Both the position numbers and the translations under genes were made by a program. From NCBI GenBank assembly GCA_028281625.1, contig JANQJN010000006.1, positions 1-57,501 of the forward strand: a stretch of DNA of 57,501 nt. Reading direction: 5' to 3'. Origin of the DNA: Emcibacteraceae bacterium. GTDB taxonomy: Bacteria > Pseudomonadota > Alphaproteobacteria > Sphingomonadales > Emcibacteraceae. Under the pieces are notes generated by a model that worked only from the letters and a program-made list of their open reading frames with translations, had not been told where the DNA came from and searched no databases. Below, in pieces: positions 32,247 through 42,472 of the stretch (positions are counted from its first letter, which is position 1; each line of letters starts with the position of its first letter).

Positions 32247-33113
32247 ATGAAACAAAAATCAGTCGCAGTGGGGAAATTCTTTTTTTCGGCGATAACCAAT
32301 TTTAACAAACATGACGGTATGGTGATGGCCGGGCATCTTGCGTTCTTGGGAATGCTTGCACTGTTTCCGTTTATTATTTTTCTGGTGGCGCTCGCGGGCA
32401 CCTTCGGACAGTCTTCCGCAGGAACGGATGCGCTTACATATATGTTTGAAAATATGCCGCCTGATGTGGTCGTTGTATTGCGCACGCCTATTGAACAAAT
32501 GGTATCTACATCCGGCCGCGGCATTATGACTTTTGGTATCATTGGTGCCCTTTGGGTCTCTTCTTCCGCCATCGACGCTGCGCGCCTTGCCATCGTGCGC
32601 GCCTATTCTACTGTTTCCAGGCGTCCTTACATTCGCCGCCGCGCTGAAGGGTTACTTTTAGTGATACTGTCCGCAAGCAGTATCATTTTGGGAATGACAG
32701 CGCTGGTGTTTGGACCAGTAATCTGGCAGGGAATCATTAAATACAGTCCCATAGATGCGGACTGGGGTTATTTATATACTTTGGTTCGCCTATCCGTCAG
32801 TTTCGGCCTTATTTTTGGGGCACTTTGTCTGGCTTATTTTGTGTTAAGACCCAGAAGTCTGAAGATACCAGGTCCGGTCGCGCCTGGAGCAATCATCGCC
32901 ATAATTCTCTGGATGACGGTCGCCAATGGTTTCTCGATCTATTTAAAATATTTCGGTAATTATGATGTAACCTATGGCAGCCTGGCAGGGGCAATGATCT
33001 CGCTGGTGTTTTTCTATTTCATCAGTATTGGCTTTATTCTTGGTGCGGAAGTGAATGCCGTGCTCTATCATCAGCGCTTGGAAAAATTAGAAAAAAACGA
33101 GCCAAGTGATTGA
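32247..33113 (+). CDS. YihY/BrkB-family membrane protein (UPF0761)
   Basis: 288 residues with about six membrane helices. Typical parts are FNKHDGMVMAGHLAFLGMLALFPF near the N-terminus, the SSAIDAARLAIVRAYST region, and the end YDVTYGSLAGAMISLVFFYFISIGFILGAEVNAVL. This is the YihY/virulence factor BrkB family. Despite an old RNase BN label in E. coli, the family's function is not settled. It starts immediately at the DnaJ stop, which gives translational coupling. A weak promoter zone and fabI follow. Confidence 0.88.
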   Translation: MKQKSVAVGKFFFSAITNFNKHDGMVMAGHLAFLGMLALFPFIIFLVALAGTFGQSSAGTDALTYMFENMPPDVVVVLRTPIEQMVSTSGRGIMTFGIIGALWVSSSAIDAARLAIVRAYSTVSRRPYIRRRAEGLLLVILSASSIILGMTALVFGPVIWQGIIKYSPIDADWGYLYTLVRLSVSFGLIFGALCLAYFVLRPRSLKIPGPVAPGAIIAIILWMTVANGFSIYLKYFGNYDVTYGSLAGAMISLVFFYFISIGFILGAEVNAVLYHQRLEKLEKNEPSD

Positions 33114-33209
33114 AATTTAGCGCATATTGTGTAGGATAAACGTAGATTTTAGTGATGGAAATATTATCATTATAAAACATTTGGGACACACTACCCAGAG
33201 GAACAAAAA

Positions 33210-34028
33210 ATGACTGAAAAAAAAGGACTTCTTTCAGGAAAACGCGGTATCATAATGGGGGCGGCAAATAACCGTTCAATCGCTTGGGGCATTGCAAAAA
33301 AAGCGGCCGACGAAGGCGCGGAGCTGGCCTTTACCTATCAAGGCGAAGCACTTGAAAAACGCGTCCGTCCCTTGGCGGAAAGTGTTGGCTCCAACATCGT
33401 TCTTCCCTGCGACGTTACCGACGAAGCATCTATTGATGCTGTGTTCGCGGAGCTGGAGAAAACTTGGGGTAAACTTGATTTTCTGATCCACGCCATCGCC
33501 TATGCTGATAAAGAAGAACTTGATGGTCGTTATATAGATACGACCCATGATAATTTCGTAAAAAGCATGAGTATTTCTTGCTATTCCTTTACCGCCGTGG
33601 CCCAGCGTGCAGAAAAGCTGATGACCGACGGTGGCAGCATGATCACGCTCAGCTATTATGGTGCGGAAAAAGTAATCCCACATTATAACGTGATGGGTGT
33701 TGCCAAGGCAGCCCTTGAAGCAAGCGTGAAGTATCTCGCTCGCGATTTGGGTCCTAAGAATATTCGCGTAAACAGCATTTCCGCCGGTCCGATTAAAACG
33801 CTGGCAGCCTCCGGTATTGGTGACTTCCGTTATATCCTGAAATGGAATGAGCTAAATTCACCCATGGGGCGTAATGTTAGTATCGAGGAAGTAGGCGCTT
33901 CAGGTGTTTACTTCCTGTCCGACTTGTCTTCTGGCGTAACCGGTGAAAATCACCATGTGGATGCGGGCTATCATGTCATGGGTATGAAGCGCGAAGACAG
34001 TCCCGACCTTACCCTTCATAAGGATTAA
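33210..34028 (+). CDS. fabI: Enoyl-[acyl-carrier-protein] reductase FabI
   Basis: 272 residues. FabI reduces the enoyl-ACP double bond with NADH in the last step of each fatty acid elongation cycle. It shows the FabI cofactor loop [28 protein letters not shown] in pieces: [18 protein letters not shown] near residue 13, and the catalytic Tyr-x6-Lys in [27 protein letters not shown] and [19 protein letters not shown] are also family marks. A clear AGAGGAA ribosome site supports the start. aroC follows after 5 bases, an arrangement found in many alphaproteobacteria. Confidence 0.95.
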   Translation: MTEKKGLLSGKRGIIMGAANNRSIAWGIAKKAADEGAELAFTYQGEALEKRVRPLAESVGSNIVLPCDVTDEASIDAVFAELEKTWGKLDFLIHAIAYADKEELDGRYIDTTHDNFVKSMSISCYSFTAVAQRAEKLMTDGGSMITLSYYGAEKVIPHYNVMGVAKAALEASVKYLARDLGPKNIRVNSISAGPIKTLAASGIGDFRYILKWNELNSPMGRNVSIEEVGASGVYFLSDLSSGVTGENHHVDAGYHVMGMKREDSPDLTLHKD

Positions 34029-34033
34029 AGATT

Positions 34034-35104
34034 ATGTCAGACAACAGCTACGGTAAGCTCTTCCGGGTCACAACCTGGGGAGAATCGCACGGCCCGGCCA
34101 TCGGCTGCGTGGTCGATGGCGTTCCACCGCAGCTGGAACTCTCCGAAGCCGACATTCAACCTTATTTGGATCAAAGAAAGCCGGGCCAGAACCGCTTTAC
34201 CACCCAACGCAAGGAACCGGATGAAGTTAAAATCATGTCCGGCGTGTTTGAAGGCATGACAACCGGTACTCCCGTCAGCCTGGTAATTGAAAATAAAGAC
34301 CAGCGCTCCAAAGATTATGGCGATATCAAGGACAAATATCGCCCGGGCCATGCCGATTATACTTACATGGAAAAATACGGCATCCGCGACTACCGCGGCG
34401 GCGGACGGTCTTCCGCCCGTGAAACCGCCATGCGCGTGGCTGCTGGTGGCATTGCCCGTAAAATAATCGGCGATGACATCAAAATCACCGGTGCATTGGT
34501 GCAGATCGGGACCAAAAAAATCAATTATGATAACTGGGACGATGCCCAAATCACCGAAAACCCATTCTGGTGCCCTGATGCGGACATGGTCCCACAGTGG
34601 GAAAGCTATCTGGATGACATCCGTAAAGCTGGGAGTTCCATCGGCGCCGTGATTGAAGTCCGCGCCAGCGGTGTCCCTGTTGGATTGGGGGCGCCCATCT
34701 ACGGAAAACTCGATGCGGAACTTGCTGCTGCAATGATGAGCATCAATGCTGTCAAGGGCGTTGAAATTGGTGCCGGCATGGGTGCAGCAGCGCTCACCGG
34801 AGAAGAAAATGCCGATGAAATCCGTATGGTGGACGGTAAGCCCCATTTTAAATCAAACAATGCCGGCGGTATTTTGGGTGGGATATCCTCAGGGCAGGAT
34901 GTGGTGGTGAGGTTCTCTGTAAAACCCACGTCATCCATCCTCACACCACGCGAAACCATTGATAAAAATGGCAATGAAACCGAAATTCTCACTAAAGGTC
35001 GCCACGACCCCTGCGTTGGCATCCGCGCTGTTCCTATTGGCGAAGCCATGATGGCCTGCGTGCTAGCAGATCACATGCTTCGGCATAAAGCCCAATGTGG
35101 GTAA
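34034..35104 (+). CDS. aroC: Chorismate synthase AroC
   Basis: 356 residues. AroC converts EPSP to chorismate with reduced FMN. Signatures are [20 protein letters not shown] at the start, [20 protein letters not shown] followed by [19 protein letters not shown], and [37 protein letters not shown] is near the end. All motifs are intact. It lies 5 bases after fabI on the same strand, so they are one transcription unit. No terminator is obvious before the convergent ArsR gene. Confidence 0.97.
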   Translation: MSDNSYGKLFRVTTWGESHGPAIGCVVDGVPPQLELSEADIQPYLDQRKPGQNRFTTQRKEPDEVKIMSGVFEGMTTGTPVSLVIENKDQRSKDYGDIKDKYRPGHADYTYMEKYGIRDYRGGGRSSARETAMRVAAGGIARKIIGDDIKITGALVQIGTKKINYDNWDDAQITENPFWCPDADMVPQWESYLDDIRKAGSSIGAVIEVRASGVPVGLGAPIYGKLDAELAAAMMSINAVKGVEIGAGMGAAALTGEENADEIRMVDGKPHFKSNNAGGILGGISSGQDVVVRFSVKPTSSILTPRETIDKNGNETEILTKGRHDPCVGIRAVPIGEAMMACVLADHMLRHKAQCG

Positions 35105-35155
35105 AATATCTAGGCAAAACAAAACAGAATAATGTTTGCAACGCGGCATCTCACC

Positions 35156-35494
35156 TTAATCCGGGCGCTTCCTAGTCGCCTTTTTACCTCTTTTAATTTC
35201 AGTGTGAAGTGCATGTAGGCGTTGCTCGAACATCGACCGGAATGGATTAATCCAATTATCCACTTCCCGCATAGGAGAAGCGTCAAGAACATAAATTCGT
35301 TTTGCGCCTTCTCCTCGTACATGCGCAAAACCAGATTCCCGCAAAATTTTGAGATGCTGCGACACCGCTGCCTGAGTTATACCAAATTCATTTTGAATAT
35401 CGTTTACCACCTCACCAGCGCTAAGTTCCGATTTTGCGAGCATTTCAAGAATTTTTCTTTTTACCGGATCTCCCAAAATTTGAAATGCATTCAT
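35156..35494 (-). CDS. ArsR-family HTH repressor
   Basis: 112 residues of winged helix (ILGDPVKRKILEMLAKSELSAG, then FGITQAAVSQHLKILRESGFAHVR, with the wing in GEGAKRIYVLD). There is no cysteine metal site, as is usual for ArsR members paired with an SRPBCC gene. The upstream SRPBCC gene ends 5 bases before it, and an AGGAGG ribosome site precedes its ATG. A likely role is to repress this operon and possibly the divergent DUF1801 gene, with binding at tandem repeats 36156-36188. The effector is unknown. The tail is rich in Lys and Arg (KRGKKATRKRPD). Confidence 0.85.
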   Translation of the reverse strand: MNAFQILGDPVKRKILEMLAKSELSAGEVVNDIQNEFGITQAAVSQHLKILRESGFAHVRGEGAKRIYVLDASPMREVDNWINPFRSMFEQRLHALHTEIKRGKKATRKRPD

Positions 35495-35499
35495 AACCG

Positions 35500-36117
35500 T
35501 TAACCTCCTAAGTAAAACTTCTCTGTATTTGTAGCCGCCAGAATTGCGTTATCTTTGTCATACCCGGCTGCAATTGCAGCTTGTCCCCATTCTTTCGCAC
35601 ATAAAGGAATTATTTCTTTAAGCTCAGGCGAGTTCATTAGATCGGCATCATTCGCACTCATCCCTGTTTTCAAATAGACAGAAAAACCTAAAAGTGCGAG
35701 GTCCCACCCAACACCAGTGGCTCCAGGGCCATAGGTTTCAAAATGTTCACTTCCCGTGTAGGCGAGATGCTCCACACATAACCACACTTTATCGCCGTCC
35801 TGCCTGATCATCACACTAAGCCAACTTGTATCACCGCCATATTCCCATGTGAGGTCAAATCGTTTTTTATCAATACATTTTGTAATCTCGCCCCCAGCAT
35901 TGCCTTTTATCTGATATCGGCCACCTAATCTGAATTCTCCTTCTACGGGTGCGAACCATCTAGGAAGTCTTTCTTTATTTGTCAGCGCATCCCACATATC
36001 CGCAATATCGGTATCATAGACAGATTCCAAAATAGTGGCGCACGCTTCCTTACTATCGATTTTTCGCATTTCAACACGTCTGGTCACCAATTCGGCGGCG
36101 GCAAACAAGTTTTGCAT
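35500..36117 (-). CDS. SRPBCC (AHSA1-like) domain protein
   Basis: 205 residues from the ATG at 36117, chosen for the GGAGA ribosome site; an open stretch upstream lacks coding character. The fold is START/Bet v1-like (VYDTDIADMWDALTNKERLPRW then FAPVEGEFRLGGRYQIKGNAGGEI). The C-terminal part has VGWDLALLGFSVYLK. It probably binds a small hydrophobic molecule. Such proteins pair with ArsR regulators, as here, where the ArsR gene follows by 5 bases. The pairing may have a ligand-sensing role, but no direct evidence is in the sequence. Confidence 0.85.
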   Translation of the reverse strand: MQNLFAAAELVTRRVEMRKIDSKEACATILESVYDTDIADMWDALTNKERLPRWFAPVEGEFRLGGRYQIKGNAGGEITKCIDKKRFDLTWEYGGDTSWLSVMIRQDGDKVWLCVEHLAYTGSEHFETYGPGATGVGWDLALLGFSVYLKTGMSANDADLMNSPELKEIIPLCAKEWGQAAIAAGYDKDNAILAATNTEKFYLGG

Positions 36118-36155
36118 TGTATTCTCCGTATAAGTGTGAAATAATATAATTAATA

Positions 36156-36188
36156 ACTTATATAATGTCAAACTTATACTTATGTCAA
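36156..36188. repeat. Tandem direct repeats in the ArsR/DUF1801 divergent promoter
   Basis: ACTTATATAATGTCAA (36156-36171) is followed directly by ACTTATACTTATGTCAA (36172-36188), nearly the same 16/17-base unit. TATAAGT at 36129-36135 is an inverted third copy of ACTTATA. The cluster covers the presumed promoters of both genes, so it is a good candidate for the ArsR operator. Confidence 0.55.
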
Positions 36189-36227
36189 TCGAAAGACACT
36201 TTTGTTTTAATTTCGAAGAGAATAAAC

Positions 36228-36584
36228 ATGGCAAATATTAAAGATCATGATGCTTATATTGATGCAGCGCCAGAAGAATTCCAGACTCTGCTCGCCAATT
36301 TAAGGGCAGAACTCGCCAAAGCATTACCAGATGCTGAGCAAATTATTGCCTACAACATGCCAGGTTTTCGGATCGGAAAATCAATCATCGCAGGGTATGC
36401 TGCTTTTACGAAACAATGCGGTCTATATCTGGCGCCCGGTGCTATTTCGGCTCATGCGGAAGACATTGCTTCAAATGGACTTAAGTCCACAAAAACCGGT
36501 ATTACATTCTCGGTAAAGAAACCAATCCCCAATGATTTGATTGAAGTTCTTGCAAAAACTTCCAGAAAAGAACTTGATGTGTAA
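36228..36584 (+). CDS. DUF1801 (YdhG-like) protein
   Basis: About 118 residues starting from the ATG at 36228. An in-frame start 21 residues upstream is within the promoter repeats and is less likely. The family marks are YIDAAPEEFQTLLANLRAEL, then IIAYNMPGFRIGKSIIAGYA and GLYLAPGAIS, ending FSVKKPIPNDLIEVLAKTSRK in the usual order. DUF1801 members resemble the frataxin-like fold and are sometimes called iron chaperones; the function is unproven. It is divergent from the SRPBCC/ArsR pair and shares their operator zone. Confidence 0.82.
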   Translation: MANIKDHDAYIDAAPEEFQTLLANLRAELAKALPDAEQIIAYNMPGFRIGKSIIAGYAAFTKQCGLYLAPGAISAHAEDIASNGLKSTKTGITFSVKKPIPNDLIEVLAKTSRKELDV

Positions 36585-36593
36585 AAATAATCT

Positions 36594-37058
36594 CTATCTT
36601 AGGCTATCCACGTATCCAAGGATTGATTGAATACGGATAATGTCGTTGAGTTCTTCGTGCATGGCGCCGCGCTGGATCACTCGTTCCTGCTGATCTTCCC
36701 AGAAGGCGAGGATGTCGGTTTTTTCCGTGCTAAAAGGATCCTTCTGGAAGCTCAGGTTGACATGATCTTCGAAAGTGATAGCCCCTTCATTAAAAAGAGT
36801 AGCGCTTAAGTCCGCGACTTCGGAAGTGGTCGCATTCCTGAGATCAATTTTACGGGCAACTCGCTTCCAGACTGGCGAGATATCCACATAGACGCCACCA
36901 TCGTCCGCGCTATCAAAAAGGGTGAGCACGTCGTTATCAATTTTCAGGATTTCCTGATTGTCGTTTGTGATGACAGTCTGGTCTTGTACCGTTTCTTGTT
37001 CCTGATGAGGTTGGATCAGTTGTTTTAAATTCATATTATAGGCTCTTACGCTTTCCAT
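36594..37058 (-). CDS. Hypothetical protein, 154 residues
   Basis: I do not recognise this protein. It has no signal peptide or membrane helix. The N-terminal 40 residues are rich in Gln and Asp/Asn (KQLIQPHQEQETVQDQT), suggesting disorder. The middle has a strand-helix pattern (GGVYVDISPVWKRVARKIDL, then EVADLSATLFNEGAITFEDH), and the end is helical (HEELNDIIRIQSILGYVDSLR). A clean AAGGAG ribosome site 7 bases before the ATG supports it. It is transcribed alone, with the 253-base space 37059-37311 upstream. Confidence 0.6.
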   Translation of the reverse strand: MESVRAYNMNLKQLIQPHQEQETVQDQTVITNDNQEILKIDNDVLTLFDSADDGGVYVDISPVWKRVARKIDLRNATTSEVADLSATLFNEGAITFEDHVNLSFQKDPFSTEKTDILAFWEDQQERVIQRGAMHEELNDIIRIQSILGYVDSLR

Positions 37059-37311
37059 TTAATTACTCCTTGCCAAATAATCATTTTCATGACCATCTCA
37101 TTGCAAGGACCGTGCCAGCCCCTCTATGCCCAAAAAAACCTTGCTTTTCCTTATCCAAATACTAACACATTGTTAAGAAAAGGATTTTTAACGTTTTATT
37201 TACCATATTTTTCGACAAATTTTGCGTACCAACTTGCAAATTATGCCGCCTTTTCTTTGCGCCCATAATCACAATCTAATTCAAAATTGTGGCGAAATGA
37301 TGCTGGAATGG

Positions 37312-38571
37312 TTAGCGGCGATGGAAGACAGATATGATTTCCAGATGTGGTGAGAAGATAAACTGGTCAACCGGAGTAACGGAACCCATGGTAAAGCCAG
37401 CACCCTCAAGGTCCTGCACATCCCGTGCAAAGGTGATCGGATTGCAGCTAATCATAACGAGTCTTTGAATGTCTGAATCCAGGATTTCCTGCATTTGATG
37501 TTTGGCGCCCGCCCGAGGTGGATCAATGATTACTACATCATATTCATTAAGTTCGTGAGGTAGCAGCGGCCGCAGGAACAGATCCCGAAGCTCCGTTGTA
37601 ACCTGTTTTATGCCTTGCATCTGATTGGCGCTGGTCTTGAGCGACGTCAGCATGTCTTCATTATTTTCAACCGCATGCACTTTGGCATGGCGCGCAGCCG
37701 CGATTGAAAAGGTCCCACAACCAGAAAAAAGATCAACCACGCGGCTGGCGCCTTCAATGCCTTCAAGCATGATGCGTGTGAGCGCATTTTGCCCGGCTTC
37801 TGTCGCCTGCAAAAATGCTCCCGCGGGAAAATACACTTTGTTTCCTTCAAAAGTCACAAAGGGCTTACGCCGCTCCGCCAGGGTTTCGAAGTATGGATTT
37901 TTAAGGCTGCGGTCATACCAGCTGATCCGCGCGAGGTCATTGTCTTCAGCAAACTTGGCAAGGTCCATCAACATGTTGAGGCCCGCTTCGCCTTTACCAT
38001 TGAACGTCACATCCAGTCCATTGTCACCACTGGTGATCTGCACTGACATCTTCTGCTTGGCTTCAAGAGTGTTCTTTAGAAAATCACGCAGGGGTCCGAT
38101 GAAGTTCATAATTTCCGGCACCAAAATCGGGCAGCTTGCTACATCAATCAGGTTATGTGTGCCTTTTTCTGCGTATCCCAGAACAATATTGCCACCGCCA
38201 CGGCCAATTGCTTGCAGCGTCGTTCGGCGTCGACTGCCAATAGGGCTGACTTCCGGTGGATTGATGATTGCATCAGCCACACCCTGATTGCTGAGCGCCG
38301 TTTTAATTAGATTCTGTTTCCAGTTTTTGTAAAATTCCGCTTCAACATGCTGAAGCGAACAGCCCCCACATTTGGTAAAATGTGGGCACATAGGATCAAT
38401 GCGGTGCGGTGATTTTTGATGAAGGTGGCGAAGTCGGCCTTTCTGACCCTGAAGCTTGATATCCGCGACATCGCCAGGTGCACTGTAGGGCACATAAATC
38501 ACCTTGCCATTTTCCCGGACGATGCCGTCACCGCGACCACCGAGTTCTTCGATTGTGACTTTATGGTTCAT
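37312..38571 (-). CDS. RlmD/RumA-like 23S rRNA (uracil-5-)-methyltransferase
   Basis: 419 residues from the ATG at 38571. An N-terminal TRAM-like part ([19 protein letters not shown]) precedes an Fe-S motif (CPHFTKCGGCSLQH). The Rossmann methyltransferase core has VVDLFSGCGTFSIAAARHA, then DPPRAGAKHQM and the catalytic Cys in MISCNPITFARD. It uses SAM to make 5-methyluridine in rRNA or tRNA; the exact position is not readable. It overlaps tlyA by 11 bases upstream, so it is co-transcribed with tlyA, dxs, ispA and xseB. Confidence 0.88.
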   Translation of the reverse strand: MNHKVTIEELGGRGDGIVRENGKVIYVPYSAPGDVADIKLQGQKGRLRHLHQKSPHRIDPMCPHFTKCGGCSLQHVEAEFYKNWKQNLIKTALSNQGVADAIINPPEVSPIGSRRRTTLQAIGRGGGNIVLGYAEKGTHNLIDVASCPILVPEIMNFIGPLRDFLKNTLEAKQKMSVQITSGDNGLDVTFNGKGEAGLNMLMDLAKFAEDNDLARISWYDRSLKNPYFETLAERRKPFVTFEGNKVYFPAGAFLQATEAGQNALTRIMLEGIEGASRVVDLFSGCGTFSIAAARHAKVHAVENNEDMLTSLKTSANQMQGIKQVTTELRDLFLRPLLPHELNEYDVVIIDPPRAGAKHQMQEILDSDIQRLVMISCNPITFARDVQDLEGAGFTMGSVTPVDQFIFSPHLEIISVFHRR

Positions 38572-39304
38572 ATTTCGCCCCAATCAGAAATTCAATATTG
38601 CCTTCCGGGCCTTTTATCGGGCTCTGCGTTAGGCCAATCACGTTCCAATCTGGCATATCGTCCCTAAGCCAGTTTTCAATTTTATCACATACCTGCTGAT
38701 GCAGTTCCGGATCCCGTACAACCCCGCCTTTACCGACCAAACCTTTACCCACCTCAAACTGCGGTTTTATCAGCGCGATCAAAACGCAGCCATCTGCGGC
38801 CAATGCCATACTTGCTGGCAGCACCGTCTGAAGACCAATGAAACTTGCATCACAAACGATCAGATCTGGCGCATCGGGGATCTGCTTGGCAGTCAGGTAA
38901 CGCGCATTGCTTTTTTCCAGGACCACCACCCGGTCATCATTTCTGATTTTCCACGCCAGTTGCCCATGCCCCACGTCAACCGCATAAACTTTCTCAGCAC
39001 CATTTGTTAGACACACATCCGTAAAGCCACCTGTCGAAGCGCCAACATCGATCACCGTTCGCCCGGTGACGTCGACAGCAAATTCTTCGAGACCCTTTAC
39101 CAGCTTAAGCCCGCCGCGGCTGACCCAGGGATGCTCCTTGCCGCGTACTTCAAGTGCAATGTCTTCCTTTACCTGCTGACCGGATTTCTGGATTTTTTGT
39201 TCGCCGCTATAAACGTTTCCCGCCATGATATAGGCTTGGGCACGGGACCGGCTTTCCGCCAGTCCTCGTTCCACGAGCAATTGGTCTACCCGTTTTTTAG
39301 CCAT
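38561..39304 (-). CDS. tlyA: TlyA-family rRNA 2'-O-methyltransferase
   Basis: 247 residues. The N-terminal S4 RNA-binding domain is [21 protein letters not shown] followed by AYIMAGNVY; the FtsJ-like methyltransferase domain has [16 protein letters not shown], then [15 protein letters not shown] and [14 protein letters not shown]. TlyA methylates cytidines in 16S and 23S rRNA and was named as a hemolysin earlier. The start overlaps the end of dxs by 8 bases, and the 3' end overlaps the RlmD-like gene. This dxs-tlyA order is common in alphaproteobacteria. Confidence 0.92.
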   Translation of the reverse strand: MAKKRVDQLLVERGLAESRSRAQAYIMAGNVYSGEQKIQKSGQQVKEDIALEVRGKEHPWVSRGGLKLVKGLEEFAVDVTGRTVIDVGASTGGFTDVCLTNGAEKVYAVDVGHGQLAWKIRNDDRVVVLEKSNARYLTAKQIPDAPDLIVCDASFIGLQTVLPASMALAADGCVLIALIKPQFEVGKGLVGKGGVVRDPELHQQVCDKIENWLRDDMPDWNVIGLTQSPIKGPEGNIEFLIGAKYEP

Positions 39305-41225
39305 TGATCTGGGAAGAGTTTAAATCGTTGTGACCCAGCGCCTGCAAGGCTGTCTTGACGATATCATCAGCAGTAAGACCCGCTGTTTCATACATTTTTG
39401 CCGGTGCGTCTTGATCGATAAACACATCGGGAAGTTTCATGGTACGGACCTTAAGCCCTTGTTCCATAAGTCCTTCATTGCTCAGATAATCAAGAACGTG
39501 GCTGCCAAAACCACCGATAGATCCTTCTTCGATGGTAATCAGAACGTCATGTTCAAGCGCCAGTTTCCGGATCATTTCATGATCAAGCGGTTTGGCAAAT
39601 CGCGCGTCAGCCACAGTGCAGGAAAGTCCTTTGGCGGCGAATTCATCTGCCGCCTTCAGACTTTCTTCAAGACGCGTGCCAAGAGAAAGTATCGCGATCT
39701 GCTTTCCTTCACGAACGATGCGGCCTTTACCAATATCAAGCACCTTGCCATGCTCAGGCAGTTCAACACCGGTTCCTTCTCCGCGCGGATAACGCACGGC
39801 GGATGGTCCACTATCAATGGATGCCGCTGTGGCAACCATATGGGTCAGTTCCGCTTCATCAGCCGCCGCCATCACCACAAAGTTTGGTAGTGAAGCCAAA
39901 TAAGTAACATCAAATGATCCCGCATGGGTTGGGCCGTCTGCACCCACAAGACCAGCGCGGTCAATGGCAAATCGAACCGGCAGGTTCTGTACCGCCACAT
40001 CGTGGACCACCTGATCGTAAGCACGCTGCAGAAATGTTGAATAAATGGTGGCAAAAGGACGGTATCCCTCGCATGCAAGCCCCGCTGCAAAAGTCACGGC
40101 ATGCTGTTCCGCAATTCCCACATCAAAGCAGCGATCGGGAAATTCCTTGGCAAATTTATCAAGACCGGTACCAGATGGCATCGCCGCGTTGATCGCAACA
40201 ACTTTGTCGTCCAGTTTCGCTTCATTGATCAGCGCCTGGGCAAACACGTTTGTATAGCTTGGTGCCTTTGGCGTGGATTTATCCTGAGCGCCGGTACCCA
40301 CATCAAACGTGGAAACACCGTGATATTTATCTGGTGAATTTTCAGCATGGGTATAGCCTTTGCCTTTTTCCGTGACCACATGGATCAGGATCGGACCGCC
40401 GCCAGCATCGCGGACATTTTCCAGCACAGGAAGAAGGTGATCCATATTATGGCCGTCCACCGGACCCACATAATAAAAACCAAGCTCCTCAAACAAAGTA
40501 CCACCAGTTGCCATACCGCGGGCATATTCTTCTGCGCGCTTGGCGGTTGTACTAATTGACTTGGGGAATTTTTTTACGATGTTTTTTGCAAAATCCCGCA
40601 AATTAAGGAAGGAACTTGAAGAAAGCAGTCGTGCTAAATAAGCGCTCATCGCACCAACTGGCGGTGCAATGGACATGTCATTATCGTTAAGGATCACAAT
40701 CAGGCGGCTATTTAGCGCCCCGGCATTATTCATGGCTTCATATGCCATACCGGCACTCATGGCGCCATCACCGATAACAGCGATTACATTATCCGGGCTA
40801 TCTGCGTCTCTAAGATCACGTGCCACAGCCATGCCAAGACCCGCCGAAATCGACGTTGAGCTATGCCCCGCACCAAACGGATCATATTCACTTTCTTTTC
40901 TTTTGGTAAAACCGGCGAGACCACCACCTTTACGGATGGTGTGCATCCGCTCTCGGCGCCCGGTCAGGATCTTATGGGGATAACACTGATGGCCTACATC
41001 CCAGATCAACCGGTCCTGCGGCGTATTAAACACATAGTGAATGGCCGCAGTGAGTTCCACCACACCAAGTCCCGCCCCCAGATGACCACCTGTACGGGAT
41101 ACATTATAAATCATATCGGCACGAAGTTCGTCCGCCAGGTCCTGAAGTTGTTCTGGCTTTAACAATCGAACATCAGACGGATACTTAATCTTATCCAGCA
41201 GGGGGGTTTCCGGTTTTCCGTTCAT
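39297..41225 (-). CDS. dxs: 1-deoxy-D-xylulose-5-phosphate synthase Dxs
   Basis: 642 residues. Dxs joins pyruvate and glyceraldehyde-3-phosphate to DXP with thiamine diphosphate, the first step of the MEP route to isoprenoids. Marks: [20 protein letters not shown], the ThDP region [20 protein letters not shown] with [25 protein letters not shown] in the transketolase half, and [15 protein letters not shown]. The C-terminal domain is complete (FGSHVLDYL). The length is typical. It is followed by tlyA and preceded by ispA within the same run. Confidence 0.97.
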   Translation of the reverse strand: MNGKPETPLLDKIKYPSDVRLLKPEQLQDLADELRADMIYNVSRTGGHLGAGLGVVELTAAIHYVFNTPQDRLIWDVGHQCYPHKILTGRRERMHTIRKGGGLAGFTKRKESEYDPFGAGHSSTSISAGLGMAVARDLRDADSPDNVIAVIGDGAMSAGMAYEAMNNAGALNSRLIVILNDNDMSIAPPVGAMSAYLARLLSSSSFLNLRDFAKNIVKKFPKSISTTAKRAEEYARGMATGGTLFEELGFYYVGPVDGHNMDHLLPVLENVRDAGGGPILIHVVTEKGKGYTHAENSPDKYHGVSTFDVGTGAQDKSTPKAPSYTNVFAQALINEAKLDDKVVAINAAMPSGTGLDKFAKEFPDRCFDVGIAEQHAVTFAAGLACEGYRPFATIYSTFLQRAYDQVVHDVAVQNLPVRFAIDRAGLVGADGPTHAGSFDVTYLASLPNFVVMAAADEAELTHMVATAASIDSGPSAVRYPRGEGTGVELPEHGKVLDIGKGRIVREGKQIAILSLGTRLEESLKAADEFAAKGLSCTVADARFAKPLDHEMIRKLALEHDVLITIEEGSIGGFGSHVLDYLSNEGLMEQGLKVRTMKLPDVFIDQDAPAKMYETAGLTADDIVKTALQALGHNDLNSSQING

Positions 41226-41248
41226 ACTTTTTTTATACCTACCTAATA

Positions 41249-42151
41249 TTAATGAGCCCGGTGAAGCACAAAATTTGCCAGCGATCTTAAAACATCCGCT
41301 TTCTCATCAAAAAGCTCAAGTTGGCTTACCGCATCTTCTATCAATGCTTCTGCCGCCCTCTTTGCTTCACTAACTCCCATCAACGACACCAGTGTCGCCT
41401 TCCCAGCCTGAGCATCTTTACCTGCGGTTTTGCCGATGTCTTCGGAGTTGCTTTCAACATCGAGCAAATCGTCAACTATTTGAAATGCAAGACCAATATC
41501 ACCCGCATAACCGACCAGCGCCTCATGCCTCTCATCTGTTACTTTAGCCAAAATTGCGCCCGCTTCACAGGAAAAAACGATTAAAGCACCGGTTTTCATC
41601 TGCTGCATACGTCTTATTTGCTCCAGTTGCAAGCTTTGATTTTCAGCTTTCAAATCAATCATCTGCCCACCAACCATGCCAATCGCACCTGCTGCTTTAG
41701 CCAGTGCAGCGACAAGTTCGCATCTTACATTTGCGTCCTTGTGGGTGTTTTTATGCGCAAGAATTTCAAAGGCCGTCGTGAGCAACGCATCCCCGGCAAG
41801 GATCGCTGTGGCTTCATCAAACTGTTTATGTACAGACGGTTTACCGCGGCGCATATCATCATCATCCATAGCCGGTAAATCATCGTGTATCAGCGAATAA
41901 GTATGGATACATTCTATTGCAATGGCAACGCGACGTGCTGCCTCTATTTCTACTTCAAACAGTCCCGCGCTTTGCATTACCAGAAAGGGACGTAAACGTT
42001 TACCCCCTGCAAGCAGTGCATAACGCATCGCGTCAACCACCTGTTCCTCCATACCAGATGAATCAGGAAGAATAGCGAGCAAATGTTTTTCGATTATACC
42101 GGCAAAATCCTCAAGTGATTTTTTCGCCAGCTCAGCGCTGATATTCGACAT
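41249..42151 (-). CDS. ispA: Polyprenyl (farnesyl) diphosphate synthase IspA
   Basis: 300 residues. It extends IPP and DMAPP to geranyl and farnesyl diphosphate. The first Asp-rich motif is [14 protein letters not shown], followed by a second, [30 protein letters not shown] in outline, of the DDxxD form. [12 protein letters not shown] and the [14 protein letters not shown] region also fit. The length and the small residues five before the first motif (TYSLIHDD) suggest a C15-producing enzyme of the bacterial IspA type. It sits 4 bases after xseB and 23 bases before dxs. Confidence 0.93.
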   Translation of the reverse strand: MSNISAELAKKSLEDFAGIIEKHLLAILPDSSGMEEQVVDAMRYALLAGGKRLRPFLVMQSAGLFEVEIEAARRVAIAIECIHTYSLIHDDLPAMDDDDMRRGKPSVHKQFDEATAILAGDALLTTAFEILAHKNTHKDANVRCELVAALAKAAGAIGMVGGQMIDLKAENQSLQLEQIRRMQQMKTGALIVFSCEAGAILAKVTDERHEALVGYAGDIGLAFQIVDDLLDVESNSEDIGKTAGKDAQAGKATLVSLMGVSEAKRAAEALIEDAVSQLELFDEKADVLRSLANFVLHRAH

Positions 42152-42155
42152 TTGA

Positions 42156-42425
42156 TTAAGTTCCGCTGTCCAGTGGTGCCGTACTCAGGCTTCCATCCGC
42201 AGATTTGGTAATTTTCTCAATTCGTGCTGTGGCGTCTTTTAATCTTTCCTCACAGTGCGCCTTAAGTTGAGTACCACGGGTATAAATATCGATTGATTCT
42301 TCCAGAGACACGTCACCGCTTTCAAGATTACGAACAATCTCTTCGAGCGCGCTAAGTGCTTCTTCAAACTTCATTTTTCTAATATCATCTGGAATTCCAA
42401 CAGATGTGTCTTTTTCTTCAGCCAA
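42156..42425 (-). CDS. xseB: Exodeoxyribonuclease VII small subunit XseB
   Basis: 89 residues with a TTG start supported by GGAG six bases upstream. The family pattern [27 protein letters not shown] spans two helices, then [25 protein letters not shown]. XseB is a small coiled-coil subunit that, with XseA (not in the window), degrades single-stranded DNA. The position directly before ispA is conserved in proteobacteria. A short tail ([15 protein letters not shown]) follows. Confidence 0.95.
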   Translation of the reverse strand: MAEEKDTSVGIPDDIRKMKFEEALSALEEIVRNLESGDVSLEESIDIYTRGTQLKAHCEERLKDATARIEKITKSADGSLSTAPLDSGT

Positions 42426-42472
42426 TTCCTGCTCCCATGAATCAATTTAAGCCCGTTATAGCGGAAAATTCG

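Noticed and set aside
34037..34846. A 269-residue minus-strand frame
   Set aside because: It lies antisense inside chorismate synthase, and its sequence has no recognisable family; it is a codon-bias shadow.
37173..37191. TTAA-N11-TTAA as a CtrA site
   Set aside because: The spacer is 11 bases, not 7, so it does not match the CtrA pair.
37625..38287. A 220-residue plus-strand frame
   Set aside because: It is antisense to the RlmD-like methyltransferase and has no domain or start signal.
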